Source of the DNA: Janthinobacterium saanense
Lineage (GTDB): Bacteria; Pseudomonadota; Gammaproteobacteria; Burkholderiales; Burkholderiaceae_D
Reading direction: 5' to 3'
Length of the DNA stretch: 64,000 bases
NCBI RefSeq assembly: GCF_014200675.1
Contig: NZ_JACHCI010000012.1
Location: 123,204 to 187,203, forward strand
Positions 8,406 through 16,082 of this stretch are shown here, piece by piece. The notes below the pieces were generated by a model. That model saw only the letters and a program-made list of their open reading frames with translations. It was not told the DNA's origin and searched no databases. The translations under genes and the position numbers were made by a program. Position 1 is the stretch's first letter, and each line of letters opens with the position of its first letter.

Positions 8406-8948
8406 TTAGCGGGCAGGCTTGACCGGTTCGCGGTCTATCTGCACCGTGGTCACGCTGTCGGTCAGCCAGATCTGGCCATCCTGTATCGTGCATTGCAGCT
8501 GCATGCTGCGCTGCGCCAGGCTGCTCATCTGCTGCGCCGCCTCGGATGGCAGGTTGATCACGGTCAAGTTCTTCGCGCGTTCCAGTTTATTGGCGATCTG
8601 TTTCCACCAGATATGGCTGGTCGCGCCATAGCTGTAGACGATCACCTGTTCCGAACGGCCGCAAGCCTTCAGGATACGCTTCTCGTCGGGCTGGCCCACT
8701 TCGATCCACAGCTGGATGGCGCCCGTCAGGTCTTTCTGCCACAAATCCGGTTCTTCCGTATCGAACAGGCCCTTGGTAAAGGTCAGCGCCTCGTCGGCGT
8801 GGATGGCGAACGCCAGCAGGCGCACCATCATGCGCTCGTCGGTTTCGGACGGATGGCGCGCCAGGGTCAGCGCGTGATCCTGGTAATAATTGCGGTCCAT
8901 GTCGGCGATCTGCAGATCGGCTTTGAATATCGTTGCTTTAAGGGCCAT
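8406..8948 (-). CDS. yaeQ: YaeQ family protein
   Basis: 180-residue cytoplasmic protein of the YaeQ family, which has a PD-(D/E)XK nuclease-like fold and no firmly established biochemical role. Family features throughout: MALKATIFKADLQIADMDR, LARHPSETDERMMVRLLAFA, KDLTGAIQLWIEVGQPDEKR, IVYSYGATSHIWW. Length is normal for the family. Transcribed leftward, downstream of purU by 48 bp, so the two may share a transcript that ends at the hairpin at 8363-8390. Confidence 0.93.
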   Translation of the reverse strand: MALKATIFKADLQIADMDRNYYQDHALTLARHPSETDERMMVRLLAFAIHADEALTFTKGLFDTEEPDLWQKDLTGAIQLWIEVGQPDEKRILKACGRSEQVIVYSYGATSHIWWKQIANKLERAKNLTVINLPSEAAQQMSSLAQRSMQLQCTIQDGQIWLTDSVTTVQIDREPVKPAR

Positions 8949-8996
8949 CGTGTGCTTCTGTAGGTATAAGGGTAAATAAATAAAAATTGCGGCAAC

Positions 8997-9875
8997 TTAG
9001 CGGAAGACGACGGTCTTGTCTCCGTTTTGCAGGATGCGGTGCTCGACAAACCATTTTACGGCGCGCGCCAGCACCACGCATTCCACATCGCGGCCGATCG
9101 CCGTCAGGGTATCGACATCCATCGCGTGGTCGACGCGTTCCACATCCTGCTCGATGATCGGGCCTTCATCGAGTTCGCCCGTGACGAAATGGGCGGTGGC
9201 GCCGATCAGCTTGACGCCGCGGTGATGCGCCTGCGCATACGGCTTGGCGCCCTTGAAGCTGGGCAGGAAGGAATGGTGGATATTGATCGCGCGCCCGGCC
9301 AGGGCCTGGCACAGGCCAGGCGACAGGATTTGCATATAGCGCGCCAGCACCACCAGGTCGATCTTGTGTGTATCCATCAGCTCGATGATGCGCGCTTCCT
9401 GCGCCAGCTTGGCCGATTCCGGGGCGCCCGCCGCCAGCGGCAAGTGGTGAAACGGAATATTGTAACTGGCGGCCAGCTGGTAAAACTCCATGTGGTTCGA
9501 CACGATGGCTGGAATTTCCACGTCCAGCAAACCGCTCTTGTAGCGGAACAGCAAATCGTTCAGGCAATGGCCGATTTTTGACACCATCAGCATCACGCGC
9601 GGCTTGCTGCGCGCATCGTGCAACTGGCCCTGGAACAGGCCATTCAACTGCATCGCTTGCGACAATTCCGCAAAGTCGGCACGCAACTGGACATCGCTGA
9701 CAGCGCTCTCTTCCAGCGCGAAATGCACGCGCATGAAGAACAGCTTTGATTCCGGATCGCCAAACTGGGCCGAATCGATGATGTTGCAGCCATGCTCGGC
9801 CAGGAAACCCGAGACGCGATGCACGATGCCGCGCTGGTCCAGGCAAGACAGGGTCAGGATGTATTCAGGATGCAT
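8997..9875 (-). CDS. purU: Formyltetrahydrofolate deformylase PurU
   Basis: Hydrolyses 10-formyl-THF to formate and THF, balancing the one-carbon pool and supplying formate for PurT. 292 residues: an N-terminal ACT domain (about 6-85, ILTLSCLDQRGIVHRVSGFL) and a C-terminal formyltransferase fold with the active-site segments INIHHSFLPSFKGA and GATAHFVTGELDEGPII, which hold the conserved Asn, His and Asp. Length and layout are those of full PurU. The ATG at 9875 starts directly at the ACT domain. Confidence 0.96.
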   Translation of the reverse strand: MHPEYILTLSCLDQRGIVHRVSGFLAEHGCNIIDSAQFGDPESKLFFMRVHFALEESAVSDVQLRADFAELSQAMQLNGLFQGQLHDARSKPRVMLMVSKIGHCLNDLLFRYKSGLLDVEIPAIVSNHMEFYQLAASYNIPFHHLPLAAGAPESAKLAQEARIIELMDTHKIDLVVLARYMQILSPGLCQALAGRAINIHHSFLPSFKGAKPYAQAHHRGVKLIGATAHFVTGELDEGPIIEQDVERVDHAMDVDTLTAIGRDVECVVLARAVKWFVEHRILQNGDKTVVFR

Positions 9876-10191
9876 CGTGGTCGCTATGAAGTAAGGGAAA
9901 GTGACTAAAGCGCGCTGAGCCGCGAGGCCAGTATTGTCGCACGATCAAGCCCTGCAAACCGGATTTTCCATCGGTGGCCAGCGCTGCCTGCCATGTGCCG
10001 CTTATTTCCAAGTCCGTTGATCCAACGCAAAGCCCACGTGTTTTGCCATCTCCCCAGGGCAAACATCCCCTATAAACCCGCGTGCCGCGTGGAACCTGAT
10101 GGCCTATTCGGCGTCTATCTCTTTGCTTGTTTCATCCATCGCATCCGGCGCACCGGGTGTCCCCACGATCAGATTTTTATTGAGGTAGAAC
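9876..10191. other. Divergent intergenic region, purU / phasin
   Basis: No gene recognised. It must contain the leftward purU promoter and the rightward phasin promoter. TTGAGGTAG (about 10178-10186) is the only clear element, acting as ribosome binding site for the phasin gene. No tRNA-like or riboswitch-like fold was evident by eye. Confidence 0.4.
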
Positions 10192-10689
10192 ATGTTCACA
10201 ACCAGTATCAGCCCCGCCCTGAAATCCCATCTGCAAGCCCAGCTTGATTTCGCTGCCGACTTGTCCCGCAAACTCGTCGACACCGCGCAGCAAGTGAGCG
10301 AACTCAATCTGCGGGCGGCCCAGGAAATGTTCGAAGAGTTCAACAGGACCAGCCAGCAGATGCTGGCAGCGCGCGACCCCGGTGAATACTTCTCGCTGAC
10401 CCTGAGCCAGCTGCAGCCAGACGGCAAGCTGCAGCGCTATCAACAGCAACTGTCGCATCTGGTCGCCAATGCCCATGTCGAGATAAACCGCACAGCAGAG
10501 ACCCATCTCCCTGAAACGAGCCGCACGGCTGCGGCGTTCGCCGACGAAGTGGTGCGCAAAACGGCAGAAGAAACGGAAAAAGCCACGCAACGCCAGCGTG
10601 ATCTGATCGAAAAAATGCACGCTGGCGTACTGGCCGATGGCGCAGGCCAGGACAAAGAATCTGGCAGGCAAACTGGCCACGCGCATTAA
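10192..10689 (+). CDS. Phasin family protein
   Basis: 165-residue phasin-type protein expected to coat polyhydroxyalkanoate granules. It is almost entirely amphipathic helix: LDFAADLSRKLVDTAQQVSE, LNLRAAQEMFEEFNRTSQQM and AARDPGEYFSLTLSQLQPDGK match the phasin_2 pattern, followed by a long charged helix and a His-ending hydrophilic tail. There is no signal peptide, consistent with a cytoplasmic granule protein. The KGG-repeat stress gene follows 40 bp downstream on the same strand. A PhaB-type reductase and a second phasin in the window support PHA metabolism. Confidence 0.85.
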   Translation: MFTTSISPALKSHLQAQLDFAADLSRKLVDTAQQVSELNLRAAQEMFEEFNRTSQQMLAARDPGEYFSLTLSQLQPDGKLQRYQQQLSHLVANAHVEINRTAETHLPETSRTAAAFADEVVRKTAEETEKATQRQRDLIEKMHAGVLADGAGQDKESGRQTGHAH

Positions 10690-10729
10690 TCCCCCCACAA
10701 GTAGCACACTCAACAGCAAGGAGAACAAG

Positions 10730-11140
10730 ATGGCTAGCAATCAAGGCAATGAGCAAGGTAATCAACAAGGCAAAGGCACTGGCAGCAGCCAGAAAACGGA
10801 AGGCCAGGGCACCCAGAAAGTCCCGGCCAAACGGGGTTTCGCGGCAATGAACGAAGAACAGCAGCGCGAAATTGCCAGCAAGGGTGGCCAGGCGGCCCAT
10901 CAAAAAGGCACGGCCCACGAATTCGATTCGGAAGAAGCACGCCGTGCCGGTCAAAAAGGGGGCGAAGCCGTCAGCCGCAACCGTGAACACATGGCGGAGA
11001 TCGGCCGCAAAGGCGGTGAAAGCCGGCAATCAGCCAACCGCGACAACGAAAGCCGCAGCAGCACGGCCAGCCGTAGCGGCACATCAGAGTCATCCGCCAA
11101 GGCCGGCCGGCAAGGCAGTAATAAAGATGACAAAAGTTAA
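10730..11140 (+). CDS. KGG-repeat stress-induced hydrophilic protein (Con-10/YciG type)
   Basis: 136-residue, very hydrophilic Gln/Gly/Ser/Lys-rich protein. Three KGG motifs in a helix-forming context (IASKGGQAAHQKG, AGQKGGEAVSRN, IGRKGGESRQS) identify the stress-induced KGG repeat family, related to conidiation protein 10 and enterobacterial YciG, associated with desiccation, stationary-phase and general stress. Low-complexity tails flank the repeats, suggesting an intrinsically disordered protein. AAGGAG precedes the ATG. It lies 40 bp after the phasin gene, so co-expression under nutrient stress is plausible. Confidence 0.87.
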   Translation: MASNQGNEQGNQQGKGTGSSQKTEGQGTQKVPAKRGFAAMNEEQQREIASKGGQAAHQKGTAHEFDSEEARRAGQKGGEAVSRNREHMAEIGRKGGESRQSANRDNESRSSTASRSGTSESSAKAGRQGSNKDDKS

Positions 11141-11345
11141 GCAGTGCCAGTCACCGGCTGCAATGCCGCCAGCATGCTGGCATGCACGCCTGCGGGCGCA
11201 GCGAGCAGGCTGTGCGACCGCAAGCCCTACGGTGAGCCTTCTGCCGTGCTGACCGTACCGCCCGCCTCGCGCACCAGCAAGGCGGGGCCGGTGCGGCTAC
11301 TGCGCTCTCCTTTGCCGCCGGGACAGTGCCACAAACTGCGCGATG
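11137..11345 (-). pseudogene. Remnant of an inositol monophosphatase-family gene (C-terminal end)
   Basis: In one minus-strand frame the DNA reads ALLVREAGGTVSTAEGSP, a TAG stop (11227-11229), then GLRSHSLLAAPAGVHASMLA, ending with TAA at 11137-11139. This is the C-terminal pattern of inositol monophosphatase-like proteins (hydrophobic stretch, EAGG, then a conserved LLAA and closing helix). Only the last 60 or so residues remain, interrupted by the stop, and the catalytic part is gone. It is not a copy of the suhB in this window: the matching SuhB stretch reads [14 protein letters not shown]. The stop overlaps the end of the KGG gene on the other strand. Confidence 0.65.
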
Positions 11346-11453
11346 CATGCCTGCCGTTGCGTTTGCAGCATGGTGATCTCCCGGCTTGATTGCTCTGATC
11401 GGTCAGACCTCAGCCTGGCAGGAAGACTCCCCTATTAATGGAGGACAGAGTCC

Positions 11454-11597
11454 TTGCAAAAGGGCATGGAACTGCTGCATGCGGGCAATAGCGTGACCAG
11501 GGTATCGGTGGCCCTCGGCTATGACAGCGTCAGCAGCTTCATCGCCCTGTTCCGGCGCGTGCTGGGTACCACGCCAGCCAGGTTTGCCGGCAGATAG
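11454..11597 (+). pseudogene. Remnant of an AraC-family regulator (C-terminal helix-turn-helix)
   Basis: The plus-strand frame from 11454 reads MELLHAGNSVTRVSVALGYD then SVSSFIALFRRVLGTTPARF and a TAG stop at 11595-11597. This is the second helix-turn-helix and end of an AraC/XylS regulator (pattern LGY-x-S-x-SxFI-x-xFRRxxGxTPxxF). The effector domain and first helix-turn-helix are missing: upstream sequence gives no AraC-like frame and runs straight into the IMPase remnant. About 48 residues of an expected 250-300 remain. Confidence 0.7.
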
Positions 11598-11656
11598 GCA
11601 GCCCCAGTCACCGCTGTGGTACATTCTCGCCTCTTCCCCTGCCCTCCCCGTACCTG

Positions 11657-12169
11657 ATGCAAGCACCTTTGAAATACCTGAGCGCCTATTCCGAGCAAAC
11701 TTTAACGCAAGTGCGGCAGTTGATCGCGCAAGACAAGCTGGGCGAGGTGTTATTGAAACGCTATGCGAACGCGCATGAGGTGCGCAATGACAAGGCGCTG
11801 TACCAGTATGTGCAGGATTTGAAGAGTGAATTCCTGCGCAACGCCGAGCCCATCAACAAGGTGGCGTTCGACAGCAAGATTCATGTGATCAACCACGCGC
11901 TGGGCCTGCACACTTCGATTTCACGCGTGCAGGGCGGCAAGCTGAAAGCCAAGCATGAAATCCGCGTGGCGACCATGTTCAAGGAAGTGCCGATGGAATT
12001 TTTGCGCATGATCGCCGTGCATGAACTGGCGCACGTGAAGGAAAAGCAGCACGACAAGGCCTTCTACAAGCTATGCACGTATATGGAACCGCAATACCAC
12101 CAGTACGAATTCGACGTGCGCCTCTACCTGACCCAGCTGGACCTGTCGGGCCAGCGTCTGTGGTCATGA
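11657..12169 (+). CDS. YgjP-like zinc metallopeptidase domain protein
   Basis: 170-residue protein of the YgjP/DUF45 (WLM-like) metallopeptidase group. The zinc site is HELAHVKEKQH (H122, E123, H126, H132), preceded by the typical MEFLRMIAV helix and followed by AFYKLCTYMEPQYHQYEFD. Upstream residues (KVAFDSKIHVINHALGLHTS) form the usual small beta-domain. There is no signal peptide, so it is cytoplasmic. Substrate unknown. It is monocistronic and ends 8 bp from the convergent giant regulator gene without an obvious terminator. Confidence 0.85.
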   Translation: MQAPLKYLSAYSEQTLTQVRQLIAQDKLGEVLLKRYANAHEVRNDKALYQYVQDLKSEFLRNAEPINKVAFDSKIHVINHALGLHTSISRVQGGKLKAKHEIRVATMFKEVPMEFLRMIAVHELAHVKEKQHDKAFYKLCTYMEPQYHQYEFDVRLYLTQLDLSGQRLWS

Positions 12170-12177
12170 AAATGTGC

Positions 12178-15100
12178 TCAGGCCGGCAAGCCTGGCCCGG
12201 TCTCGGCCAGCCATTGCGTCGCCTGCGCCACGTCGGGTAGTTGCGGCGCGGCCGGCAATTGCGCCAGCAGCTGCGCCATGCGCTGGCGCAATTGCACAGC
12301 ACCGGCCAGCCCAGGCAATCTGGATTGCGCCAGCTGCGCCCGCAAGGCCAGCGCCGGCGCACCCTGACGGCTGGCGATATGGCGCGCCTTGTCAATCAGG
12401 CGCAGGGCCAGCGCTGGCGGCGCCAGCTGCGCGCGCAGCAAGAGATAGTCGGTACGGCAAATAAAGATACCGCAACGCACCATCGACGCCTCGCCTTGCT
12501 GCAGCACCTGCAGCGCCGCTTCGTCCTGCCCCTGGGCGTGACAGGCGCGCGCCAGGTACAACAGGAAGAATGGCCGGTAAAACGCGATGTGGGCAGACGC
12601 CTCGTCGAACGCCGCGCGAAACGCCGCAATCTCGTCGCGTTCACCATTGAGCACGCGCCAGCAGGTGTAAAAGCCGGCCGCGATCGCCTTGAACACAGGC
12701 AGTCCCAGCTTGTCGGCCACGGCCTGCAATTCGACGATCAGCGGCGCCGCCTGGCGCGGCAATCGGGCGTCCAGCGCAGTCATCACGGCCGGCACCAGCG
12801 CAAATACCAGCGTGCCGGGCAACGGTGATTTACGGGCTGCTTCCAGCACGCGGCGCTGGCGTTCGGCGTCGTCGCTCCAGTCGCCGCGCAGCCAGGCCAG
12901 ATAGGTATCGCGCGCCCTCAAGGCCAGCAATGGATCGTGTGCCGGCAGCGCCGAACCGGCCGGCCAGGCCAGGTCGCGGTGCGCCGCGCACAAGGCGCTG
13001 GCCTGCGTCACCGAACCGGCCAGCATCAGCGCATTCACCCGCGCTTCCTGCAAACGGATCAGCGCGCCGGCATCGCCCATGCTCACTTGCGGCAATTGCA
13101 GCAAACGGCGCAGCAGGCGCAGCACGGCGTGCTGGCCGCGTCCGACCTCGGCCGCCACCAGCATGCCGCGCATGCTGTCGATATCGTGGGCGATCTTGCC
13201 CTGGCGCTCGGCCAGCCAGGTCTTGCGCTGATAATGCTGCGCTGCCGCCTCGCTGTACAGGCCGTGCACCATGGTGTAGGCGCCGTGGCAAACGTCACGG
13301 AACTGGTGCTCCCACAACTCGCGCTGCTCTTCATTTGGCAGTTCCGGCAACAGCGCCAGGCCAGCCTTCATATGCCCCAGCGCCTCGGGATACGCGCAAA
13401 AGCGCATTGCCAGGCGGGCTGCCTTCAAACGCCAGGCCAGCGCCGGCTGCCACATGCGGGCTTCGGCGAACCACAGTGCGGCGCGCTCCGGCGACTGCTC
13501 CATCTGCTCGGGAAATTGCGCGATCAGGGTCTCGGCCACCAGTTGCGCCAGTTCACCGTTCTGGCGCGGCGGCATCAGCGCGACCACCGCGTCACGCAAC
13601 AGCGCATGCGAAAAGCGCAGGCTGGCCGCGCCCTCTTCCTGCAACAGGCCCGCTTGCAGCAAAGCATCGAGCGCATCTTCCTGGGCCGGCGCAACCGCTT
13701 CCAGCCAGGAGCGCGAAAAACCGATGCCGAGGATGGCGGCCAGTTGCGCCGCCTTGCGCGCCGATCCCAACTGATCGAGCCGGACTTGCACCAGTTCACG
13801 TATATTGGCGGGCAACTGGGCCGCACCATCGCCACGCCGCTGCGCCAGTTCTGACAGGAACAGGGGGTGGCCGCCACCGGCGCGCAGGATGTGCGCCGCG
13901 CCAGCCGGATCGAGTCCGGGATTGAGCGCACTGATCAACGCCTCGCCAGCCGCGTCGTCGAGCGCATCGAGATTGATGCGCAGCGCGCCGGCCGGCCATA
14001 GATCCTGCTCGCTGCGCGTGCTGGCCAGCACCAGCAATGCCGCTTGCGGCTTGCCCTGAACCAGGCGCTCGAGCAGGGCCAGCGTCGAGGCGTCGGCCCA
14101 GTGGACATCTTCGACGGCGATCAGCAAGGGCTGCTGCTGCGCCAGTTCGGCCACTACTGCTGCCAGGCCGGCGATGACTTGTTCCAGCGCTTCCAGTGTC
14201 ACCGGCGCCACTTTCCCCAGCGCCGGCTGGCTGCCGCCCGACGGCAGCGGTACGTGCCGCCGCATGGCCAGGCGCACCGGTTCACCCTGCGGCCCCTGGG
14301 CGGCGGCCTCGAACATCGCCAGCACCGGATGCAAGGGCGTATCGCTGGAAAACGGATCGCACTGGGCCAGCAAGACCTGCGCCGCCCCCGTCTCGGCCAG
14401 AAAGGCGCGCAGCAAGTGGCTCTTGCCCATGCCGGCCGCGCCGCTGATCTGCACCATGGCCGGCGTAGCGCGCAAGGCGCCATGCCACTGCGCATGCAGG
14501 AATGCAAGTTCGGCATCGCGGCCCTGCAAGGGCGCGGCAGCCAGCGCGACATGGTCGTACCAGGCTTGCCATCGCATCAAATAATGGGCGGGCGCCTGAT
14601 CCTGATCCTGGTCCTGATCCTGATTCCGCTCCTTAACCGCCGCCAGCCAGTGCGGCCGGGCCAGTACTTCGAAACACTCTGCACTGGCCGCCACACTGCC
14701 GGCACGCTGCATTGCAGCCAGGGCCAGCACGCCACGCGCCAGGCGCCCGCCGACGTCGGGCTGGCGCACGCTGCAAGGCGTCGCGCCCGTGTGCAGCGCA
14801 AACACGGTTTCATCGGCTTCCGGCATTTGCCGGTACAGGGCCGCAACGGCGCGCACCGCGGTCAGCGCCGAATGCGCGACACTGGACGGATAACCGAAGT
14901 AGGCCAGCAAACCGCCCTGCGGCACCGTGACGAGGTGCGCGCCAAACCGGCCCAGCACCACACCGCAACGCAGGTACAGGCTGTCGAGCAAGTCCGCCGC
15001 CCTGTCATTTTCGTGATCGTTCTCCCCATCGGTATCGATGCCTGGCCAGGCCAGCGTCAGCACCGACAACAAACGGCTATCGAGGCCGCCGGGACTGCGG

Positions 15101-15837
15101 CCGCCGCCATCGGCGACAGTTTGCAAAATGTGGCGGTACAAGGCATGGGTTTCTGGCGCAGGTAACACGGCCGCATCGCTGATCAGGCGGCGTTCCCAGT
15201 CGCGGTACAAGGCCAGCGCCTGCTCTGGCGCGCCTGTGCGCGCATGCAACAACATCGCCAGGTGCAAGGCTTCGCGCTGATCCGGATCATGTTGCAGCGC
15301 CTGCAGCGCCATGGCCAGCGCCTCGTCTTGCCGGTCCTGCCGCACCAGTCCATGGGCCAGGCCCAGTGCCAGCGCTGCCGCACGCGCCCGGCAACGGCCG
15401 CGTACTTGCGCCACCCAGGCCGGCAGTTCAGCACCGGCGCCATCGAGCGGCAGGTCTTGCAGAAACTCACCGCGATAGAGCGCCAGTTGCGCGGCCGCAT
15501 CCATCGACTGATCTGCCCGCAAAAAGGCCGCCACATCGCTATGGCAGGCTGGCGCCAGGCCCAGTTGCTCGCCTTCCCCTCGCAGCAACTCGTCCGCCGC
15601 CGGCAAATCAGTACGCAAGCGGTGCAGCAACTGGCGCAGGTTGCGCCGCGCCGACAACGCTGGCGCGTCTGGCCAGAACAGCGCCGCCAGGCCGGCCTTG
15701 GAAGTTTCTCCCTCGACGGCCAGGTAAGCGAGCAAACAAAACAAGCGTGGCTTGGTCTGGCCCAGCAAGGTTTGCGCTCCTGCCTGCAATTGTGGTGGGG
15801 AAAGCAGTGTCAACAAAAAATCAAAAGATGCGGGCAT
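12178..15837 (-). CDS. SARP/BTAD-type multidomain regulator with degenerate cyclase domain, NTPase and TPR-like region
   Basis: About 1219-residue cytoplasmic signalling ATPase. Order: OmpR-like winged helix (about 5-95, PRLFCLLAYLAVEG, ARRNLRQLLHRLRTDL), BTAD helical domain (96-245, LALYRGEFLQDLPLDGAGAE), class III nucleotide cyclase-like domain (253-395, LLAYFGYPSSVAHSALTAVR, ALHTGATP), a QDQDQD linker, a STAND/AAA-type NTPase with Walker A GAAGMGKS (466-473) and Walker B PLLIAVEDVHWADAS, then a long helical TPR-like C-terminus. Both catalytic Asp of the cyclase are replaced (LTLAWPG and VPQGG in place of FxDxxG and GDG), so it is probably a ligand-sensing pseudo-cyclase. No C-terminal LuxR helix-turn-helix. 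The frame opens at a GTG (15939); ATG 15837 is preferred because homology starts there. Divergent from tpsB. Confidence 0.85.
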   Translation of the reverse strand: MPASFDFLLTLLSPPQLQAGAQTLLGQTKPRLFCLLAYLAVEGETSKAGLAALFWPDAPALSARRNLRQLLHRLRTDLPAADELLRGEGEQLGLAPACHSDVAAFLRADQSMDAAAQLALYRGEFLQDLPLDGAGAELPAWVAQVRGRCRARAAALALGLAHGLVRQDRQDEALAMALQALQHDPDQREALHLAMLLHARTGAPEQALALYRDWERRLISDAAVLPAPETHALYRHILQTVADGGGRSPGGLDSRLLSVLTLAWPGIDTDGENDHENDRAADLLDSLYLRCGVVLGRFGAHLVTVPQGGLLAYFGYPSSVAHSALTAVRAVAALYRQMPEADETVFALHTGATPCSVRQPDVGGRLARGVLALAAMQRAGSVAASAECFEVLARPHWLAAVKERNQDQDQDQDQAPAHYLMRWQAWYDHVALAAAPLQGRDAELAFLHAQWHGALRATPAMVQISGAAGMGKSHLLRAFLAETGAAQVLLAQCDPFSSDTPLHPVLAMFEAAAQGPQGEPVRLAMRRHVPLPSGGSQPALGKVAPVTLEALEQVIAGLAAVVAELAQQQPLLIAVEDVHWADASTLALLERLVQGKPQAALLVLASTRSEQDLWPAGALRINLDALDDAAGEALISALNPGLDPAGAAHILRAGGGHPLFLSELAQRRGDGAAQLPANIRELVQVRLDQLGSARKAAQLAAILGIGFSRSWLEAVAPAQEDALDALLQAGLLQEEGAASLRFSHALLRDAVVALMPPRQNGELAQLVAETLIAQFPEQMEQSPERAALWFAEARMWQPALAWRLKAARLAMRFCAYPEALGHMKAGLALLPELPNEEQRELWEHQFRDVCHGAYTMVHGLYSEAAAQHYQRKTWLAERQGKIAHDIDSMRGMLVAAEVGRGQHAVLRLLRRLLQLPQVSMGDAGALIRLQEARVNALMLAGSVTQASALCAAHRDLAWPAGSALPAHDPLLALRARDTYLAWLRGDWSDDAERQRRVLEAARKSPLPGTLVFALVPAVMTALDARLPRQAAPLIVELQAVADKLGLPVFKAIAAGFYTCWRVLNGERDEIAAFRAAFDEASAHIAFYRPFFLLYLARACHAQGQDEAALQVLQQGEASMVRCGIFICRTDYLLLRAQLAPPALALRLIDKARHIASRQGAPALALRAQLAQSRLPGLAGAVQLRQRMAQLLAQLPAAPQLPDVAQATQWLAETGPGLPA

Positions 15838-16082
15838 GGACGGCGACGGCGAAAGTAGGCGGGCGGTCAGGGTAGTCCTTATCAGCTTGATATGCAAGCT
15901 GCCTTCGCCTTCCTGGGCAAGCGTTTGATCATCATGCACAAGGCATAACGCCTGCGTAACACCGCTGCTGCTAGGCTGTTAATGAAAAGAAATTTTTATG
16001 AATTGACAGCACTCGCCTGTACCACCGCCGTGGCCAGGCTATGGCTGTTTCCGCACTCTTTCATCCTCTCCAGGAGCCCCGC

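Noticed and set aside
9876..10191. Searched for tRNA or riboswitch near purU
   Set aside because: No cloverleaf or known aptamer pattern found by eye.
12825..13925. 366-residue Pro/Arg-rich frame opposite the giant regulator
   Set aside because: Typical GC-skew artefact, no homology.
14595..14640. Short CTGATC/CTGGTC repeat, possible regulatory iteron
   Set aside because: Encodes the Gln-Asp linker of the giant regulator in frame.
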